A stretch of DNA of 26,248 nucleotides. Origin: an uncultured Clostridia bacterium. Its GTDB lineage: Bacteria; Bacillota; Clostridia; UBA1381. The stretch covers positions 1-26,248 of the forward strand of contig CAKSSN010000031.1 in the NCBI GenBank assembly GCA_934489015.1, read 5' to 3'. A program made the position numbers and the translations under genes. A model generated the notes under the pieces. It searched no databases, was not told the DNA's origin, and saw nothing but the letters and a program-made list of their open reading frames with translations. This document shows, piece after piece, positions 1-6,888 of the stretch (position 1 is the first letter of the stretch; every line of letters begins with the position of its first letter).

Positions 1-5
1 AATAC

Positions 6-34
6 TTGACAAAAGCGTATTAGTGTGTTATTAT
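6..34 (+). promoter_or_regulatory. SigA-type promoter for the upstream non-coding RNA
   Basis: A consensus -35 box TTGACA (6-11) and a -10 box TATTAT (29-34) are separated by 17 bases. No open reading frame of note follows before the terminator ending near 251, so the promoter appears to serve a non-coding transcript starting at about position 41. Confidence 0.75.
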
Positions 35-40
35 ATTAAT

Positions 41-251
41 GTCAAAAATAAAAATTGCCACATAATACTGATTATGTTGCAATTAATCAAAGCAAAACGG
101 TCGTAATCTAACGTTTTCGTTTTGATTATTTTTGAATTTCCCCAAGCCCGTAATTCCGTTGCGGGCTCGGTCTTTGTTATTCCTCGTCGGGAATAAAAAT
201 ATCTAACGTGACAGGAGAACGCCGCTTTTTGAAGCGGCGTTCTCTCATTTT
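41..251 (+). ncRNA. Unidentified structured non-coding RNA (about 210 nt)
   Basis: Between its own promoter and a terminator lie four separate hairpins and no plausible coding sequence. Hairpin 1 (53-84) pairs about 14 bases with one C-T mismatch and a 4-base loop. Hairpin 2 (85-127) pairs AATCAAA-GC-AAAACG with its complement, with one bulged C at 118 and a 12-base loop. Hairpin 3 (145-167) has AGCCCG/CGGGCT, extendable by three pairs. Hairpin 4 (177-196) has TTATTCC/GGAATAA with a 6-base loop. The heptamer TCTAACG occurs in the loop of hairpin 2 (107-113) and again unpaired before the terminator (202-208). GTCA near 41 and TGAC near 209 could close the molecule. I do not recognise the family. 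It lacks the single long rod with central bubble expected of 6S RNA, and it is too short for tmRNA or RNase P RNA. A riboswitch leader is less likely because the next gene has its own promoter. Confidence 0.6.
215..251 (+). terminator. Rho-independent terminator of the non-coding RNA
   Basis: A perfect 13-bp stem (215-227 paired with 232-244) has a 4-base loop TTTG and is followed by a T-rich tract with interruptions. It separates the non-coding RNA from the promoter at 286. Confidence 0.8.
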
Positions 252-285
252 ATTTGTTAATATGTATAAAATTGCCGAGCGTATA

Positions 286-314
286 TTGACATCCGATAAA
301 ATATGTGTTAGAAT
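286..314 (+). promoter_or_regulatory. SigA-type promoter of the radical SAM/patatin operon
   Basis: TTGACA (286-291) and TAGAAT (309-314) are spaced by 17 bases, about 36 bases before the start codon at 351. It makes the downstream operon independent of the non-coding RNA unit. Confidence 0.75.
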
Positions 315-350
315 AAAAAGACTTGGATAAACACAATAAAGGCGAAAAAA

Positions 351-1289
351 ATGACTGAATTTAATTACTTTTTTGGTAAAAAGCGTTACAGAACGCTTGA
401 CGGATATTTCAAAGAAAAATACGGCGGAAAGGTTTTCAAGGTTTCGCTTAACGCCGGCTTCACCTGCCCGAATATTGACGGCACGAAAGGGCGCGGTGGC
501 TGCACGTACTGTTCCCCGTCCGGCAGCGGCGATTTTGCAGGCGACCCGACCGAAAGCTTAAATAAGCAGTTTGACGCCGTCGTTGCTCAAATGCATAAAA
601 AATGGAAAAACGCAAATATGTATATTCCCTACTTTCAGGCGCACACAAACACATATGCGCCCGTCTGTACGCTGAAAAAATGCTTTGAGCCGTTTTTATC
701 AAAGGACGGCGTTGTCGGGCTTGACATTGCCACGCGTGCGGACGCTCTCGGCGATGATGTGCTTGAATATCTTGCAGAGCTTAATTCAAGCTGTGATTTG
801 ACTATAGAGCTTGGACTCCAAAGCATTTTTGACGAAACGGGCGAAAAAATCAATCGGTGCATGACATATGCTGAATTTTTAAAGGGATATTCATCGCTTA
901 AAAAGCTCGGCATAAAGGTCTGCGTCCATTTAATTGACGGGCTGCCGGGCGAAAATGCAGAAATGATGATAGAAGGTGCGCGGACAGTCGGACAGCTGCG
1001 CCCCGATTTCCTGAAAATACATCTGCTTCATGTGATAAGAGGTACGAAAATGGCGGAGCAATACGCGCGCGGTGAATTTCGCACGCTCGAAATGGGCGAA
1101 TATATTGACATACTCATACGCCAGCTTGAATTAATTCCACCCGAAACGGTAATGCAGCGACTGACCGGCGACGGCGCGCGCAGCACACTCATTGCACCGC
1201 TGTGGAGTATTAAAAAATTTGAGGTTTTAAACGAAATTGACAGACAGCTTGAAAAAAGAAACACTTATCAGGGGAGGCTTTTTAAATGA
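351..1289 (+). CDS. TIGR01212-family radical SAM protein (YhcC/YtqA-like)
   Basis: A 312-residue putative radical SAM enzyme of the family typified by E. coli YhcC and B. subtilis YtqA. The cluster-binding cysteines are visible as C39, C51 and C54, within the family hallmark FTCPN-DGTKGRGGCTYC. This is the Elp3-like spacing rather than the classical CxxxCxxC. A TIM-barrel-type core follows, with the ELGLQSI segment and the HLIDGLPGE strand typical of the family. The length matches full-length members. Start is ATG after AAAGGCG. The last four bases overlap the start of the patatin gene (ATGA), so the two are probably translationally coupled. The family's substrate is not established, and I infer none. 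Confidence 0.9.
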   Translation: MTEFNYFFGKKRYRTLDGYFKEKYGGKVFKVSLNAGFTCPNIDGTKGRGGCTYCSPSGSGDFAGDPTESLNKQFDAVVAQMHKKWKNANMYIPYFQAHTNTYAPVCTLKKCFEPFLSKDGVVGLDIATRADALGDDVLEYLAELNSSCDLTIELGLQSIFDETGEKINRCMTYAEFLKGYSSLKKLGIKVCVHLIDGLPGENAEMMIEGARTVGQLRPDFLKIHLLHVIRGTKMAEQYARGEFRTLEMGEYIDILIRQLELIPPETVMQRLTGDGARSTLIAPLWSIKKFEVLNEIDRQLEKRNTYQGRLFK

Positions 1290-2131
1290 AAATCGGACTT
1301 GTGCTTGAGGGCGGCGGAATGAGAGGGATATTCACTGCCGGAGTTCTTGACTTTTTTATGAAAAACAATGTTACCTTCAGCAATATTATCGGCGTGTCGG
1401 CAGGCGCGTGCCATGCGACAAGCTATGTTGCCAATCAGCCCGGCCGCTCCTATGATGTTTCGACTAAATATCTGTCGGATAAAAACTACTGCGGACTTTA
1501 CAGCTTTTTGAAAACAGGCGATATTTTCGGCGCAGAAATGATTTACAAAACAATCCCCGAAAAGCTTGACCCGATTGATTTTGATACGTTTAACAGCAAT
1601 CCAATGAAAATGCAGGCGGCTGTTACAAACGCGCGTACAGGTCATGCGGAATACCCGTATGTAAAGGATTTGCGGCGCGATTTACTGTATGTCCGCGCTT
1701 CAAGCTCGCTGCCGATTGTGTCAAAAGCGGTTAAAATCGGCGATAAGGAATATTTTGACGGCGGCGTTTCGGATTCAATTCCCATTATGCAGTCGGAGAG
1801 CGAGGGATTTGAAAAAAATGTTATCATTCTCACGCAGCCGCGCTCTTATCGCAAGCAGCCGAATAAAGCAATTGCAATTGCCAAACTGAAGCTGCGCCGC
1901 TATCCTAATGTGGTTGCGGCAATGGAAACGCGGCATATTATGTATAATGCCGAGCTTGATTATATAAGAAAACATGAGACGGACGGCACGGCGTTCGTTA
2001 TTGCACCGCCGTCGGATTTAAATCTTGCAAGGGTTGATAAAAATGTTGCAAGGCTTAGAAACGCTTATCTTATTGGGTATAATGAAGCTAAACGCGTTTT
2101 TGATAAAATGCGCGAATTTATGGAAATGTGA
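1286..2131 (+). CDS. Patatin-like phospholipase family protein
   Basis: A 281-residue patatin-fold serine hydrolase, likely acting on membrane lipids as a phospholipase or lysophospholipase. The glycine-rich oxyanion loop GGGMRG lies at residues 9-14. The nucleophile elbow is G-V-S-A-G with Ser38, and the second dyad residue is Asp158 in DGGVSD. The length fits the short bacterial patatin group (YjjU/RssA-like). There is no signal peptide, so it is cytosolic. The start ATG overlaps the preceding stop by four bases, with a strong GGGGAGG ribosome binding site inside the end of the upstream gene. The biological substrate cannot be read from sequence. Confidence 0.9.
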   Translation: MKIGLVLEGGGMRGIFTAGVLDFFMKNNVTFSNIIGVSAGACHATSYVANQPGRSYDVSTKYLSDKNYCGLYSFLKTGDIFGAEMIYKTIPEKLDPIDFDTFNSNPMKMQAAVTNARTGHAEYPYVKDLRRDLLYVRASSSLPIVSKAVKIGDKEYFDGGVSDSIPIMQSESEGFEKNVIILTQPRSYRKQPNKAIAIAKLKLRRYPNVVAAMETRHIMYNAELDYIRKHETDGTAFVIAPPSDLNLARVDKNVARLRNAYLIGYNEAKRVFDKMREFMEM

Positions 2132-2159
2132 TGAATTTGTTCTGCAATTGTAAGCAATA

Positions 2160-2360
2160 AAACGGGCGGATAATATCCGCCCCTACGGAGCGAATAAAGA
2201 ATATAGCAAAAAGCAGCACGCTCACAATCGTTAAAGCGGGTGGAGCAGAGCCCCACCCCTACGGAGCAAACAGAAAATATAGCAAAAAATAAATTATCTG
2301 TAAGCAAAAAAAATTTGCAAGCGTTAAATCGGGCGGATAATATCTGTCCCTACTCTCCAC
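2160..2360 (+). repeat. Hairpin repeat modules a-b-a (left cluster)
   Basis: Three short palindromic modules stand in series. Module a (GGGCGGATA-a-TATCCGCCC) is at 2164-2182 and, in degenerate form, at 2331-2350. Module b (GGGTGG...CCACCC, 2238-2258) lies between them. Each is followed by a conserved CCCTAC(GGAG) tail, and AAGCGTTAAA-like words precede several copies. The same modules recur at 2811-2990 and 19250-19820, so they are dispersed repeats and not local accidents. Confidence 0.8.
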
Positions 2361-2371
2361 CTTTTTTTAAT

Positions 2372-2637
2372 TTAGCCGAAATATATCAAGTATATATAGA
2401 TTATGTAGCAGCGGCGTATGCATCGCTGCGGTAAATTGTGATTACATCACGTTCAGAATATAAATTGCCCTTGCCGCGTTGGATTGCAATAAAATTTGCA
2501 AAATCGAAAATGTATGCTTGCATGGGGTCTTGGGGCTTGCCCCGAGCGGTTCAGGGTCCGGGAGATACCGGACTCCCGGCGGTTTTGGTTCTTTTGTCGC
2601 ACAAAAGAACACCTGTAAATGACGAGAATTAACAAAA
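2372..2637 (+). repeat. Copy 1 of a ~240-base multi-hairpin dispersed repeat (module c)
   Basis: First of three homologous copies (others near 18968-19230 and 19386-19650), all in plus orientation. It carries four stems in order: CAGCG/CGCTG (near 2409-2428), CTTGGGGC/GCCCCGAG, CCGGGAG/CTCCCGG, and TTCTTTTGT/ACAAAAGAA with a 3-base loop. It ends in an A-rich tail. Reading frames across it differ between copies and have no ribosome binding site, so it is not coding. Confidence 0.85.
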
Positions 2638-3005
2638 TGTCAAAAGATTAATAAAATCTAACTAAAAACGCATTTGACTAATTTCAATATAATTACAATA
2701 TTGGATTTTTACTCCTTCCACCGCTAACGCGGTCCCCCTCCCTCAAGGATGGAGGCCTTTGCTCTCCGAAATTTTCATAAAATAAATAAGTAATTCGCAA
2801 ATGTTAAAACGGGTGGAGCAGAGCCCCCTACGGAGTGAAATAAAACTGTTGCATACAGCCAACAATCTGCAAGCTAAAGCAGGCGGATAATATCCGCCCC
2901 TACGGAGTGAACAAAGAATATAGCAAAAAGCTGTACACTTACAAGCGTTAAATCGGGTGGAGCAGAGCCCCACCCAATTTATTTGTTAGCTTTTAAAGCA
3001 AACTA
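2638..3005 (+). repeat. Gene-free stretch with further palindromic modules
   Basis: After an AT-rich spacer (2638-2715) comes a lone repeat-like unit with CCGC/GCGG and CCTCC/GGAGG stems (2716-2760). Then follow module b (2811-2830, with part of its 3' arm deleted), module a (2881-2900) and module b again (2955-2975). I see no coding sequence here. Together with the preceding stretch this gives about 870 bases without a gene. Confidence 0.7.
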
Positions 3006-3413
3006 TTATGGAGCCTTTGTCAGCCTTTCGGGCAAAACATCATGCACCCGTTCAAAAATCAAACCGACCGCAAACCACACCGGCGCATAATCAAGCCGAA
3101 TAAGTCCGAAAACATTAAAAACCCCGTCATAGCTCCACGCGTGCAGACCGAACAGTGACAAAACAAAGCCGCTCACCAGCTCGCACGTAAAAATCAGATA
3201 CATCCAGATAAGTCCGCGCTCATACCACCTCTTCCCCCTTATCCGTTCATGTATTTTTTCAAAAAGACTTCCTGCCGCCGCATAAATCAGAAACATCCAA
3301 AGCGACGTATGTCCCACCATGTCAAAATCCCCTGCGGCAAGCGCCCATGCTCCCGTCCAGATTATTTCCAAATTCCAGCCCAAAAGGCCGTATATAATAA
3401 AATGCAACATCAT
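3006..3413 (-). CDS. Small four-helix membrane protein, TMEM229/CmpB-like
   Basis: A 135-residue integral membrane protein with about four hydrophobic segments. Conserved features are the N-terminal YGLLGWNLEIIWTG, the loop GHTSLWMF-IY, an internal acidic helix (FTCELVSGFVL), and the C-terminal RLDYAPVWF-GLIFERVHD. These match the pattern I recall for bacterial CmpB-type putative ABC permeases (PF06541) and for the eukaryotic TMEM229 family. No ATPase partner is adjacent, so a transport role is only a family label. The start ATG at 3413 has no good ribosome binding site; the ATG three bases downstream is equally possible. It is divergent from the phosphodiesterase gene at 3567. Confidence 0.75.
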   Translation of the reverse strand: MMLHFIIYGLLGWNLEIIWTGAWALAAGDFDMVGHTSLWMFLIYAAAGSLFEKIHERIRGKRWYERGLIWMYLIFTCELVSGFVLSLFGLHAWSYDGVFNVFGLIRLDYAPVWFAVGLIFERVHDVLPERLTKAP

Positions 3414-3482
3414 AACAAGAATATTTTGCGTATAAATCGAAAAAATTATTTATTTTTTTACAGTATATTTACACTTTATTTG

Positions 3483-3511
3483 TTTACAAAATTGCTCAAA
3501 TATGATAAAAT
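3483..3511 (+). promoter_or_regulatory. Extended -10 promoter of the phosphodiesterase gene
   Basis: TTTACA (3483-3488) is spaced 17 bases from TAAAAT (3506-3511), with a TG motif one base upstream of the -10. It lies 56 bases before the GTG start at 3567 and supports that start over any upstream ATG. Confidence 0.65.
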
Positions 3512-3566
3512 AAAATCAGAAAAACAATTAAAATATGCTGCACAATGCAGCGGAACGGAGATAAAT

Positions 3567-4034
3567 GTGAAAAGAGTACTTGTTTTTTCCGACACGCACG
3601 GAAATTTTGAAAAAGCTATAAGCATAATAAACTCAACACCGAACATCGACGCCTGTATACACTGCGGAGATATGCTTCGCGACTGCCACGAAATAGAGAG
3701 GGCATTTCCGCGTCTTCCCTTTTATTACGTATGCGGAAACAATGATTATACATTCGACGTGCCGTATGATATTGATGTTACGATAGGCGGAAACAAAATT
3801 TTGGTAACGCACGGTCACCGCTACCGCGTAAAAATGGGAACATCGCTTCTGAAACAAAAATTTTCGGAGGGGTATGATATAATTCTTTACGGTCATACAC
3901 ACCAAACCGACAGCGAATGGGTTGCTCCGAACAAGCTCATCTTAAATCCCGGCTCGCTCGGATATATAAGCTCTACATATGCGCTGCTTGAAATTGCGGG
4001 AAAAGGCGATTTTAAATTTTCATTTTTGAATTAA
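3567..4034 (+). CDS. YfcE/MJ0936-type metallophosphoesterase
   Basis: A 155-residue calcineurin-like phosphodiesterase, probably cytosolic, dependent on two metal ions and acting on small phosphodiesters. All the metal-binding motifs are present in order: SDTHGN, CGDM, GNND, THGH and GHTH. A closing NPGS-LG segment is characteristic of the YfcE group. The reading frame is open well upstream (to 3249), but that extension crosses the promoter and the divergent gene. The chosen start is GTG at 3567, six bases after GGAG, which gives the usual family length. It converges on the MGMT-like gene with only four bases between the stops and no terminator between them. Confidence 0.88.
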   Translation: MKRVLVFSDTHGNFEKAISIINSTPNIDACIHCGDMLRDCHEIERAFPRLPFYYVCGNNDYTFDVPYDIDVTIGGNKILVTHGHRYRVKMGTSLLKQKFSEGYDIILYGHTHQTDSEWVAPNKLILNPGSLGYISSTYALLEIAGKGDFKFSFLN

Positions 4035-4038
4035 ATCA

Positions 4039-4344
4039 TTATCCGTTCCACCCGAATTTTTCAAGGTCAACAACGAAATCATCCGACACCTCAACTCCCT
4101 CATCTTCGAGGAGCTTTTTCTGCACCTCCTGTCCGCCGAAAGCGAACGCAGGTGCAAGAGAGCCGAAACGGTTGACAACTCTGTGACATGGGATTATTCC
4201 GGGCAGAGGATTTGCATGGAGAGCATATCCGACAGCGCGTGCCGCACGCGGAGAGCCGCACATAACAGCAATCGCGCCATAGGTTGAAACCTTTCCTTTG
4301 GGTATTTTACGTACTTTTTCATAAACAATATCGTAAAAGCTCAT
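4039..4344 (-). CDS. MGMT-family DNA methyltransferase-like protein (short)
   Basis: A 101-residue protein consisting only of the C-terminal DNA-binding/active-site domain of O6-alkylguanine-DNA alkyltransferases. The helix-turn-helix region (GKVSTYGAIA, residues 18-26) and arginine-finger region (SPRAARAVGYAL) are clear. The active-site motif reads IPCHRVV with Cys53. The short alkyltransferase-like (ATL) proteins of similar size usually carry Trp at this position, so this one retains the residue needed for methyl transfer. It lacks the N-terminal domain of full-length Ogt. It probably acts in alkylation-damage recognition or repair. Start ATG is preceded by AAAGGAA. Confidence 0.88.
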   Translation of the reverse strand: MSFYDIVYEKVRKIPKGKVSTYGAIAVMCGSPRAARAVGYALHANPLPGIIPCHRVVNRFGSLAPAFAFGGQEVQKKLLEDEGVEVSDDFVVDLEKFGWNG

Positions 4345-4450
4345 TTTCGTTTCCTTTCTCTTTTTGCAAGCAGCAAAGCGAAAAATGCCGCTATGCGGAT
4401 TTTAAATTTCAACCGATAGTATTGCCGAAAAACAAGATTTTATAAATAAA

Positions 4451-4525
4451 AAACGGGCTGCTAAATCAGCAGTTATTAAACGAGCTGCCGACAAATGTTA
4501 ATTTACTTTTGCCGGCAGCCTTTTT
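4451..4525. terminator. Terminator region between yebC and the MGMT-like gene
   Basis: Two hairpins lie back to back. On the minus strand CTGCT-5 nt-AGCAG (4472-4458) is followed by CCCG and six T's, which suits termination of transcription coming from yebC. On the plus strand GCTGCCG (4484-4490) pairs with CGGCAGC (4513-4519), followed by TTTTT. The pair may work in both directions. The remainder of 4345-4599 holds no gene. Confidence 0.6.
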
Positions 4526-4599
4526 AACATTCTTTACTCCTCGTCCGAATAGCAGAACAAGCTTGCTACATTTTTGGGAATAAATTTTTTTACATTCAT

Positions 4600-5334
4600 T
4601 TATTCCTCATCCGGAGCGTCAAAATTATGGTAAACTTCCTGAACGTCATCGTTATCCTCAAGAGCTTCAAGCATTTTATTCATCATCTGAATTTGAGTTT
4701 CGTCCGTAAGCTCCGTCATTGTCTGCGGAACCATTGTTATTTCCGCCGACGCAAGCGTATATTTTGCTTCAAGGCTATCCCTTACGGCAGAAAAGTTTTC
4801 CGGAGCTGTTGTAATTTCAAAAAATTCCTCGCTTGCTTCTATGTCGTCAGCACCTGCTTCAAGCGCGTCCATAGTAAGCTCTTCTTCATCCGCTTCGCCG
4901 TCATTTTCTATTGCAATAACGCCCTTTCTGTCAAACATAAAGCTTACGCAGCCGGTCTGTCCCATGTTTCCGCCGAATTTATCGAACGCATGGCGAACGT
5001 CAGCCGCCGTTCTGTTTCTGTTATCGGTAAGCGCTTCAACGATTACGGCAACACCGCCCGGTCCGTAGCCCTCATATGTGATGCTGTCATAATTATCCGT
5101 ATCTCCGCTGCCTGCCGCTTTTTTGATTGTACGCGAAATATTATCGTTCGGCATATTATTTGATCTTGCCTTTGCAATAACGTCCTTAAGGCGCGAATTG
5201 TTTTCGGGGTCAGGTCCTCCGGATTTAACCGCAACAATTATTTCACGCGCTATTTTTGTAAAAATCTTTGCGCGCTGAGCGTCGTTTGCACCTTTTTTCC
5301 TTTTAATTGTACTCCATTTTGAGTGTCCTGACAT
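4600..5334 (-). CDS. yebC: YebC/PmpR-family transcription/translation regulator
   Basis: A 244-residue YebC-family protein at the usual full length. The diagnostic N terminus MSGHSKWSTIKRKKGANDAQRAKIF is intact. The three-domain pattern continues with PNDNISRTIKKA, YEGYGPGGVAVIVE-LTDNRNRTA-DVRHAF, GG-MG--G-V-FMF, and an acidic C-terminal segment ending in DVQEVYHNFD. Members are cytosolic proteins described as DNA-binding regulators (PmpR) and, more recently, linked to ribosome function at difficult sequences. It has a strong AGGAGG ribosome binding site. The thioesterase gene lies 48 bases upstream on the same strand and is probably cotranscribed. Confidence 0.95.
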   Translation of the reverse strand: MSGHSKWSTIKRKKGANDAQRAKIFTKIAREIIVAVKSGGPDPENNSRLKDVIAKARSNNMPNDNISRTIKKAAGSGDTDNYDSITYEGYGPGGVAVIVEALTDNRNRTAADVRHAFDKFGGNMGQTGCVSFMFDRKGVIAIENDGEADEEELTMDALEAGADDIEASEEFFEITTAPENFSAVRDSLEAKYTLASAEITMVPQTMTELTDETQIQMMNKMLEALEDNDDVQEVYHNFDAPDEE

Positions 5335-5382
5335 TATTTTTTCCTCCTCATAAATATAAAAATTTAAAGCATAGGCATGCGC

Positions 5383-5778
5383 CTAATTATTAAGCACAAA
5401 GCTCTCTGCAGTAACAAGCGCCACCAAAGTGCCGAGCTCGTCCTTAACAACAGCTTCGTAAACACATATTGTTTTACCGTTTTTTATGCATTTTGCTTCT
5501 GCAATGAGCCGCTTTCCCTTAGCAGCTCCCAAAAAGCTTATGCTGCTCGAAAGAGAAACGGTTTTTCTGCCGCCGCTGTTTGATAAAACGGCAATCGCAA
5601 AATCCGCAAGCGTGAACACCGCGCCGCCCATAACTCTGCCGATACCGTTTAAATGGTGCGGCTTTATTTCCATGCTGCACCTTGAAAAATCCTCTCCGGC
5701 GTCGTCAACAACGGCTCCGGCTTGGCAGCTTGCAAACTTATCTTTTCTAAACTCTTCCCTTATTTTTTCCAAATCCAT
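5383..5778 (-). CDS. PaaI-family hotdog-fold thioesterase
   Basis: A 131-residue single hotdog domain, the normal length for PaaI-type acyl-CoA thioesterases. The signature runs HHLNGIGRVMGGAVFTLADFA, where the N-G-GG-FTLAD pattern holds the catalytic Asn/Asp region. A following S-SISFL-AA-G---AEA strand pattern is typical of the fold. The likely role is hydrolysis of a small acyl- or aryl-CoA; the specific substrate is unknown, and no phenylacetate genes are nearby. Start ATG follows AAGGAA. Upstream lies a tandem duplication derived from the end of the preceding gene. Confidence 0.82.
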   Translation of the reverse strand: MDLEKIREEFRKDKFASCQAGAVVDDAGEDFSRCSMEIKPHHLNGIGRVMGGAVFTLADFAIAVLSNSGGRKTVSLSSSISFLGAAKGKRLIAEAKCIKNGKTICVYEAVVKDELGTLVALVTAESFVLNN

Positions 5779-5790
5779 TTTATGTATTCC

Positions 5791-5900
5791 TTTTATTTGC
5801 CAAACGAGAACATACCCAAAGCAGTATTTGTTTTATTTGCCAAATGAGAACATATTCCTAAGCAGTATTTGTTTTATTTGTCGAACGGGAACATATCCCC
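5791..5900 (-). repeat. Three tandem ~41-base units copied from a gene's 3' end
   Basis: Units at 5791-5830, 5831-5871 and 5872-5900 share the word TTTTATTTG(C/T)C(A/G)AA and a GAACATA core. The third unit (partial) includes the stop codon and last codons of the Lys/Thr-rich membrane protein gene, whose C terminus reads MFPFDK. The two extra units encode similar peptides ending in a stop but lie beyond the first stop. They therefore look like a tandem duplication of the 3' coding end into the intergenic gap. Confidence 0.8.
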
Positions 5901-6833
5901 GAACATACCCTTTATTTTATCCGTAACGCCGGGCTTTTTCTTTGACGGGCGTCTTCTCTGCGTATCGGACGGACGTCTGCGCGGCGCCTGCTCAACGGGA
6001 CGGTTTACGCGTCTTATCTGAACCTCTTCCTCCTCAGGCTCCTTTGCTCTTTGGATTTGAGTTTCCCATTTGCGATAAATCTCCTCGCTTTTTTCGTCAG
6101 CCTGCGCGTTTTCCTCCGCTCTGATAGGCTTATTTTCAGCCGCATAGCTCGGATTTGAATTATTCATCTGAACATCGTACTCGGAAAATCCGCCGACGGT
6201 TGAAATCATTTTGCTGTCAATGTCGCGCTTCAGCGCTCTGAGCTCCGAAAGCACATGATTGTCACGCTTTGACATTTTATAAAATCTGTATGAAACCGCA
6301 AAGCTTATAACCGTGCCTATCAAAAGCCCGAATATAAACCAGAACGCAAACGCACCCTTCGAGAGATATTTGCTGTTTTCGAGCTGTGCGCCGCCGTTTT
6401 GAACGTTAAGCGACGGCTCGGGAGTTGTTTCAACAACCAAAACATCCTCGCTTGATTTGCTCGGGTCAAGCACTATTTTGTCGCTTCCCGCGCTCGCTGA
6501 CGGCGACTCGGACGACTTTGACGACGATGAAGTGCTGCCTGAAGTTTTCGTTGTTGCCTTAGCGGTTGCCTTTTTGGTAGCCTTTGAAGTTGCTTTTGCG
6601 GTAGCCTTGCTTGTAGTCTTTTCGGTTGCCTTTGCTGTCGTGCTCGGCTTGGCTGTTGCTTTGGCTGTAGCCTTTTCGGTTGCTTTTTCATTCGTCTTTT
6701 CGGTAGTCTTTGTTTCCGTAACAACAACATCATCGGGATCGTTTTTCTGCGGAACGGGAGCTGCAAACGCAGCGTTTGCGCTGCAAACAACGGATAACAA
6801 TCCAATAGCAAAGAGCCTGTTTAGTCTTTTCAT
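5874..6833 (-). CDS. Secreted/membrane protein with Lys/Thr/Ala-rich repeats and one TM helix
   Basis: A 319-residue protein I do not recognise as a named family. Residues 1-25 form a signal peptide ending in a SANAAFAA-type cleavage site. Residues 41-97 are low-complexity repeats of the type KATEKATAK, followed by a Ser-rich stretch to about 116. A transmembrane helix spans about 159-183 and is followed by basic residues (FYKMSKR). Residues 190-319 are charged and probably cytosolic, ending in an Arg/Lys-rich tail. The expected topology is an extended extracytoplasmic region, one helix and a cytosolic tail. It lies 55 bases downstream of the GAP1-N2-like gene, is preceded by AAAGGA, and is probably the last or near-last gene of that operon. 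Its repeat block could vary by recombination between repeats. Confidence 0.75.
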   Translation of the reverse strand: MKRLNRLFAIGLLSVVCSANAAFAAPVPQKNDPDDVVVTETKTTEKTNEKATEKATAKATAKPSTTAKATEKTTSKATAKATSKATKKATAKATTKTSGSTSSSSKSSESPSASAGSDKIVLDPSKSSEDVLVVETTPEPSLNVQNGGAQLENSKYLSKGAFAFWFIFGLLIGTVISFAVSYRFYKMSKRDNHVLSELRALKRDIDSKMISTVGGFSEYDVQMNNSNPSYAAENKPIRAEENAQADEKSEEIYRKWETQIQRAKEPEEEEVQIRRVNRPVEQAPRRRPSDTQRRRPSKKKPGVTDKIKGMFGDMFPFDK

Positions 6834-6888
6834 AATTTAAAATCCTTTCATTAATTTATTTAGCGGCAGTAAAGCCTTACAATGCCGT

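Noticed and set aside
1..251. 6S RNA
   Set aside because: The hairpins are separate and local; 6S RNA needs one long closing rod with a central bubble.
2674..2702. Promoter-like TTGACT with AATATT
   Set aside because: The -10 is poor and nothing downstream on the plus strand needs it.
3249..3566. N-terminal extension of the phosphodiesterase frame
   Set aside because: It crosses a promoter and a divergent gene; the GTG at 3567 has the ribosome binding site and gives the family length.
6457..6840. A 127-residue plus-strand frame rich in Val/Ala/Phe
   Set aside because: Antisense shadow of the Lys/Thr/Ala repeat tract of the minus-strand gene.
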